7,740 bases of DNA from JACPTG01 sp964504135 (GTDB lineage: Archaea > Nanobdellota > Nanobdellia > Woesearchaeales > UBA10216). A program made the position numbers and the translations under genes. The stretch lies in contig CAZDCW010000046.1 in the NCBI GenBank assembly GCA_964504135.1, positions 1 to 7,740 of the forward strand. Reading direction: 5' to 3'. Under the pieces are notes generated by a model, which saw only the letters and a list, made by a program, of their open reading frames with translations, did no database searches and was not told the origin of the DNA. Positions 5,359-7,740 of the stretch are shown here, piece after piece. How positions within the stretch are numbered: the first letter of the stretch is position 1; each line of letters begins with the position of its first letter.

Positions 5359-5799
5359 ATGCATTACCTTCCAGTGTATTCCCACAGAGGCTCGGAGCCT
5401 AATTCGTTATTTGTTCTTTTCACAGCTCCAAAAAACAGGCCAGATGAACCAGAAAGGCAGCTGATGATAGGCCCGATTGGGCTGCTCTCCGGTCCAGAAT
5501 CAATCGGAACCCTTGTTGCAGGCTATGAAAGGGAAATCATTGGATCGCCTGGCTACCCAAGCCTGGACAGAGATACGGCAATAAATGCGATACATTATCC
5601 CCTGGCACCAGGCATGCTGGAATATCTTGAAACAGAAGTTGGGATCATCAAGATAGAAGATGAGCATTCATATTTCCTTCAGTGCCTAATGGACAGTAGA
5701 GATCAGGAGCGGGCATCTGCAAAAACCACTGGCAATGCCGTTGTAAGCGTTCTTCGGCAAAACAGGGGAGACATTCTCGCCATGCTTCAGGAGCAATAA
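5359..5799 (+). CDS. orphan protein B, 146 residues, function unknown
   Basis: I do not recognise this protein. Like its upstream neighbour it appears soluble, with a strand-like N-terminus (NSLFVLFTAP, 15-24), a LMIGPIGLL turn-strand (35-43), VGIIKIED (94-101) and a helical C-terminus ending DILAMLQEQ. The pieces follow the same order and spacing as in protein A: GPV/GPI near residue 38, then VG.I.I.D about 55 residues later, then FL..L, then a terminal D-L/I-hydrophobic helix. Identity over the last 50 residues is only about one in four by eye. The start is set by the TATA box 28 nt upstream (leaderless). It converges on nth with 17 bp between the stop codons and no visible terminator. Confidence 0.75.
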   Translation: MHYLPVYSHRGSEPNSLFVLFTAPKNRPDEPERQLMIGPIGLLSGPESIGTLVAGYEREIIGSPGYPSLDRDTAINAIHYPLAPGMLEYLETEVGIIKIEDEHSYFLQCLMDSRDQERASAKTTGNAVVSVLRQNRGDILAMLQEQ

Positions 5800-5816
5800 G
5801 GAAAGGCAATAATCAA

Positions 5817-6452
5817 CTAGGCCCAGAACTTCCTGTCCACACCCCTTTTCCCGCAAAGCGAAAACAGGAAGCACTCCCTACACTTCGGCTTTTTAGCCTG
5901 GCAAACAGCCCTGCCATGGCTGATAAGAAGGTTTGTAACATGCGGCCATCTTTGCCTGTCATAAAGCTTCATCAAATCCTGCTCAATCTTCACAGGGCCT
6001 GTATTTGATGTAAGGCCGAGCCTGAAGGCAACCCTGGTTACGTGAGTGTCAACGGCAATGCCTGCTATCTTCCTGTAAGCATTCCATAACACTATGTTGG
6101 CTGTCTTCCTGGCCACTCCTGGCAAAGTGATTAAATCATCCATGGCATCAGGAACCTTGCCTCCAAACTTCTGCTGAATCAGCTTTGCCGCGGAAATAAT
6201 GTTCTTCGCCTTGTTCCTGTAGAATCCTGTGCTCCTAATCTCCTGCTCAAATTCCTTCTGGTCAGCCGTAGCGTAATCCCTGACAGTCCTGTATTTTTTG
6301 AAGAGCTCCCTGGTGACGGCATTCACGCGGGCGTCTGTGCACTGCGCAGAGAGGACTGTTGCCACAAGAATCTCAATCGGGGAATTAAACTGCAAAGCTG
6401 TGGCTGCGCCGGGGTAATGCCTGGCCAACAGCTGGTAAACTGCCTTTTCCAT
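5817..6452 (-). CDS. nth: endonuclease III, [4Fe-4S] DNA glycosylase/AP lyase
   Basis: Removes oxidised pyrimidines from DNA and nicks the resulting abasic site by beta-elimination, starting base-excision repair. At 211 residues it has the same length as E. coli Nth. The helix-hairpin-helix LPGVARKTANIVL (110-122) carries the catalytic lysine (116), and VDTH (134-137) the catalytic aspartate (135). The iron-sulfur cluster loop C-X6-C-X2-C-X5-C is complete (Cys184, 191, 194, 200). The N-terminal SPIEILVATVLSAQCTDARVN is the conserved first core helix. The frame is open to a TTG at 6458, but the ATG at 6452 is preferred because a TATA box (6475-6483) lies 27 nt upstream, giving a leaderless mRNA. 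All key residues are present, so it should be active. Confidence 0.96.
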   Translation of the reverse strand: MEKAVYQLLARHYPGAATALQFNSPIEILVATVLSAQCTDARVNAVTRELFKKYRTVRDYATADQKEFEQEIRSTGFYRNKAKNIISAAKLIQQKFGGKVPDAMDDLITLPGVARKTANIVLWNAYRKIAGIAVDTHVTRVAFRLGLTSNTGPVKIEQDLMKLYDRQRWPHVTNLLISHGRAVCQAKKPKCRECFLFSLCGKRGVDRKFWA

Positions 6453-6474
6453 AAGCAAGAACCAGCAGCCGGAG

Positions 6475-6483
6475 TTATTTAAA
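6475..6483 (-). promoter_or_regulatory. TATA box of nth
   Basis: The minus strand reads TTTAAATAA, centred 27 nt from the ATG at 6452. This supports a leaderless start and transcription separate from the small genes upstream. Confidence 0.65.
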
Positions 6484-6497
6484 GATTGCCAAACCTT

Positions 6498-6608
6498 TCA
6501 ATTTGACCCGCCCTGGAGCCTGACAAAAGCGCCAAGCGCAGCCTCATAGCTGACAAAGTAAATGCACAGCGTTGCCAGCAGCATGGCCACTGCCCACAAG
6601 TTGGTCAA
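6498..6608 (-). CDS. possible 36-residue single-pass membrane peptide
   Basis: A short frame with a TTG start: (M)TNLWAVAMLLATLCIYFVSY, followed by EAALGAFVRLQGGSN. One hydrophobic segment of about 17 residues is followed by a short hydrophilic tail. It begins 12 nt after the stop of the CxxC protein upstream, with a weak GTGA before the TTG, and could be its operon partner. There is no ATG before the hydrophobic stretch. A 36-codon open frame can occur by chance, so this remains tentative. No family recognised. Confidence 0.35.
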   Translation of the reverse strand: MTNLWAVAMLLATLCIYFVSYEAALGAFVRLQGGSN

Positions 6609-6620
6609 ATCAGGTCACGC

Positions 6621-6764
6621 TCACACAATCTTTGAGTCCAGGTTCGCGTACAGGTCAGTGAAATCAGTCTCAACCTGGCACCACCTGCACATGTAAGCGT
6701 CTATCAGGCTGCTCTTCGAAATGTATGCCCCGCAGCGGGTGCACATATTCCTCATACCTCTCAT
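6621..6764 (-). CDS. 47-residue zinc-ribbon-like protein (CxxC...CxxC)
   Basis: Encodes MRGMRNMCTRCGAYISKSSLIDAY followed by MCRWC, then an acidic tail (VETDFTDLYANLDSKIV). The two CxxC pairs (Cys8/11 and Cys26/29, 14 residues between) fit a small zinc-binding ribbon or knuckle, as in many archaeal mini-proteins that bind nucleic acid or partner proteins. Further function cannot be read. GGAGG (6773-6777) lies 8 nt before the ATG at 6764, a good Shine-Dalgarno. A TATA-like CTTAAAT (6819-6825) would start transcription near 6796. It is divergent from acyP. The Shine-Dalgarno, paired cysteines and clean stop make it likely real despite its length. Confidence 0.65.
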   Translation of the reverse strand: MRGMRNMCTRCGAYISKSSLIDAYMCRWCQVETDFTDLYANLDSKIV

Positions 6765-6832
6765 CCCAAACCCCTCCTTGATACTTACACCTCAAAACAA
6801 CCACTTAAGGGCGAGCAGATTTAAGTAACTAT

Positions 6833-6842
6833 GGTATATACC
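6833..6842. other. palindrome GGTATATACC between divergent promoters
   Basis: A perfect 10-bp palindrome between the TATA elements of the minus-strand zinc-ribbon gene and the plus-strand acylphosphatase gene. It could be an operator or a bidirectional TATA element. Short AT-rich palindromes are common by chance. Confidence 0.25.
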
Positions 6843-6865
6843 TTATAGAGCGATATGGATAAAGC

Positions 6866-6873
6866 TTAAATAA
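6866..6873 (+). promoter_or_regulatory. TATA box of acyP
   Basis: TTAAATAA preceded by the purine-rich ATAAAGC, centred about 24-25 nt upstream of the ATG at 6894. No Shine-Dalgarno precedes the start, so the transcript is probably leaderless. Confidence 0.6.
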
Positions 6874-6893
6874 TTATAATCCACACCAACTTT

Positions 6894-7169
6894 ATGAAGC
6901 GCGTATATATGATTATCTCAGGCAAGGTGCAGGGGGTATTCTACAGGGACTTCGCAAGGAAGGAGGCAGAGAAATACGGCATAGTCGGGTTTGTAAGAAA
7001 CCTCCATGACGGCACAGTGGAAGTGCTGGCAGAGGGGGATGACGACAAGCTCAAGAGGTTCATCCTTGAATGCAAGCGAGGCCCGCTGCTGGCCTTTATC
7101 AAGGATGCAAAGGTAACTGAGCAGCAGCCAAACCCAGGTGAGCATGAGGACTTTTCGATAAGGTACTGA
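6894..7169 (+). CDS. acyP: acylphosphatase
   Basis: Hydrolyses carboxyl-phosphate bonds of acyl phosphates such as acetyl phosphate or carbamoyl phosphate; cytoplasmic, single domain. The 91-residue length is typical. The active-site loop GKVQGVFYR (residues 10-18) supplies the phosphate-binding backbone and the catalytic arginine (18), and GFVRNLHDGTVEV (32-44) supplies the catalytic asparagine (36). The C-terminus ending FSIRY is also typical. The start is the only ATG before the core strand, and the promoter spacing supports it. The zinc-finger regulator gene follows after 38 nt and may be co-transcribed, though the functional link is not obvious. Confidence 0.95.
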   Translation: MKRVYMIISGKVQGVFYRDFARKEAEKYGIVGFVRNLHDGTVEVLAEGDDDKLKRFILECKRGPLLAFIKDAKVTEQQPNPGEHEDFSIRY

Positions 7170-7207
7170 CAATATTTTGTAACAAGCGGGTCTGTTGGAG
7201 GAAAAAA

Positions 7208-7552
7208 ATGAGAAAGTGCCCTGTTTGCGGAGGAACGGCGATTCAAGCCGATGATATTGTTTCAGAGATAGAAGGCCACTTCTTTGTTGTGAAGGGGAGC
7301 CGGTGCTCAAAATGCGGGGAGGAGTTCATCAGCGAAAAGGAAGGAAACAAGATGATAGAAATAGCCAGGCGTCTTGGAATCTGGGGGGAGCCCTTGAAAT
7401 TGCAGCGGAAGCTAAGCAAAAGCGCACGGGGAACAGTGCTAAGAATACCTGTTGACATAGAAAAGAGCCTCAACCTGAAAGGAAATGAAAATCCCAACCG
7501 CGCAGCGGGGTATCTGACATGGGTGTTGGGATTTTCAATGTTTATTGGGTAA
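7208..7552 (+). CDS. YgiT-type zinc finger/AbrB regulator or antitoxin, 3' end disrupted by an insertion
   Basis: Residues 1-40 form a YgiT/MqsA-type zinc finger: CPVC (4-7) and CSKC (33-36). Residues about 64-95 are the first half of a SpoVT/AbrB swapped-hairpin DNA-binding domain (LQRKLSKSARGTVLRIPVDIEKSLNLKGNE). Such proteins are usually antitoxins or autoregulators of small toxin-antitoxin pairs. GGAGG at 7197-7201, 6 nt before the ATG, sets the start. From residue 96 the frame runs into foreign sequence, giving 19 unrelated residues (PNRAAGYLTW...) instead of the second AbrB strand pair. The missing half (VEIAKVGKNKLLIELHL) is found in frame at 7618-7671, after a 125-bp interruption. The interrupted protein probably cannot form a normal AbrB dimer. 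No toxin gene is visible inside the window. Confidence 0.85.
   Translation: MRKCPVCGGTAIQADDIVSEIEGHFFVVKGSRCSKCGEEFISEKEGNKMIEIARRLGIWGEPLKLQRKLSKSARGTVLRIPVDIEKSLNLKGNENPNRAAGYLTWVLGFSMFIG
7483..7492. repeat. 10-bp target duplication, left copy
   Basis: AAATGAAAAT, identical to 7608-7617. It lies in the AbrB coding sequence directly before the foreign segment. Confidence 0.7.
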
Positions 7553-7607
7553 CCGGTAAGCATAACAACAGAGGCGCCCAAGGGGCGGGGTATCAAACCC
7601 AGTAAAC
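7493..7607. mobile_element. 115-bp structured insertion with no coding capacity (MITE-like) in the zinc-finger/AbrB gene
   Basis: A 115-bp segment flanked by AAATGAAAAT on both sides. Deleting one flanking repeat plus the segment (125 bp) restores the host gene in frame to a 112-residue protein with a complete AbrB end. The segment is rich in secondary structure. 7525-7537 is a perfect 13-bp complement of 7486-7498, 7539-7550 pairs at 11 of 12 positions with 7597-7608, and GCGGGGTATC occurs twice in direct orientation (7505-7514, 7585-7594). It encodes no transposase, so it would have to be mobilised in trans. Clear terminal inverted repeats at the exact ends are not visible, so the element class is open. 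Confidence 0.65.
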
Positions 7608-7617
7608 AAATGAAAAT
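7608..7617. repeat. 10-bp target duplication, right copy
   Basis: AAATGAAAAT, identical to 7483-7492, directly before the severed 3' end of the AbrB coding sequence. Confidence 0.7.
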
Positions 7618-7671
7618 GTTGAAATCGCCAAGGTAGGAAAAAACAAGCTGCTCATAGAGTTGCATTTATAG
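7618..7671 (+). pseudogene. severed 3' end of the zinc-finger/AbrB gene
   Basis: Reads VEIAKVGKNKLLIELHL and stops at TAG (7669-7671). This matches the usual second half of an AbrB domain (a VEI strand, a turn, then a hydrophobic IVIE-like strand). It is in frame with the upstream part only if 125 bp are removed. It has no start codon of its own. Confidence 0.7.
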
Positions 7672-7709
7672 AGAATTGCGCTGATTAGCTGATGGATATG
7701 CGCAATTCT
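7672..7709 (+). terminator. hairpin after the zinc-finger gene stop codon, possible terminator
   Basis: A perfect 10-bp inverted repeat (AGAATTGCGC at 7672-7681, complement at 7700-7709) with an 18-nt loop begins directly after the TAG of the severed end. It could stabilise or end the mRNA. No T-run follows immediately. A further palindromic stretch (7718-7734, centred on GCATGC) lies just downstream at the window edge. Confidence 0.35.
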
Positions 7710-7740
7710 AATCTCGTAAATTGCATGCGAATTTTGCACT

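Noticed and set aside
6918..7310. Minus-strand frames of about 100-130 codons over acyP
   Set aside because: They run opposite to acylphosphatase and the zinc-finger gene, lack any motif, and span the gap between two well-supported genes.
7493..7607. The insertion as an archaeal bulge-helix-bulge intron or a group II intron
   Set aside because: No complementarity between the two junctions that would form a bulge-helix-bulge was seen. At 115 bp it is far too short for a group II intron. The direct repeats are explained more simply by a target duplication.
7552..7610. tRNA-like segment (GGTATCAAACCC resembles a T-arm)
   Set aside because: No acceptor stem, anticodon arm or D-arm can be formed around it.
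7692..7740. ATG at 7692 open to the window edge, possibly the start of a partner toxin gene
   Set aside because: Only 16 codons are visible, it lies inside the loop and arm of the 7672-7709 hairpin, and it has no good Shine-Dalgarno. Not supportable.

Overview
The window is almost certainly archaeal. At least six genes (sua5, hicB, thrA, the second orphan gene, nth, acyP) have an archaeal TATA box centred 24-28 nt upstream of the chosen start codon, which implies leaderless mRNAs. Other genes, mainly downstream or leadered ones, carry GGAGG/GAGGTG-type Shine-Dalgarno sequences. The phylum cannot be fixed from this sequence; a metagenome-derived archaeon is a reasonable guess.

Layout. 1-1313 (minus): a Sua5/YrdC-type threonylcarbamoyl-AMP synthase, a small three-helix membrane protein of the CBU_0592 type, and upstream of them a small gene broken into three reading frames by two apparent one-base losses. 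1314-1465: no gene, but a palindrome and degenerate repeats. 1466-2017: a hicBA toxin-antitoxin pair enclosed by two perfect 35-bp direct repeats. 2094-4790 (plus): a large fused aspartokinase-homoserine dehydrogenase whose kinase active-site motifs are altered. 4873-5799 (plus): two orphan genes that look like distant tandem paralogues. 5817-6452 (minus): endonuclease III. 6498-6764 (minus): a tiny membrane peptide and a tiny CxxC...CxxC protein. 6894-7169 (plus): acylphosphatase. 7208-7671 (plus): a YgiT-type zinc-finger/AbrB regulator or antitoxin gene, interrupted by a structured insertion of about 115 bp with a 10-bp target duplication. Removing one repeat plus the insert restores the frame exactly.

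The housekeeping genes (tRNA t6A modification, base-excision repair, threonine/methionine-branch biosynthesis) do not form one pathway. The window is better read as a core-gene region punctuated by small mobile or toxin-antitoxin modules. The most unusual items are the repeat-flanked hicBA unit, the small element in the zinc-finger gene (with an internal segment complementary to its own end-to-end joint), and the fused enzyme with a doubtful kinase active site.
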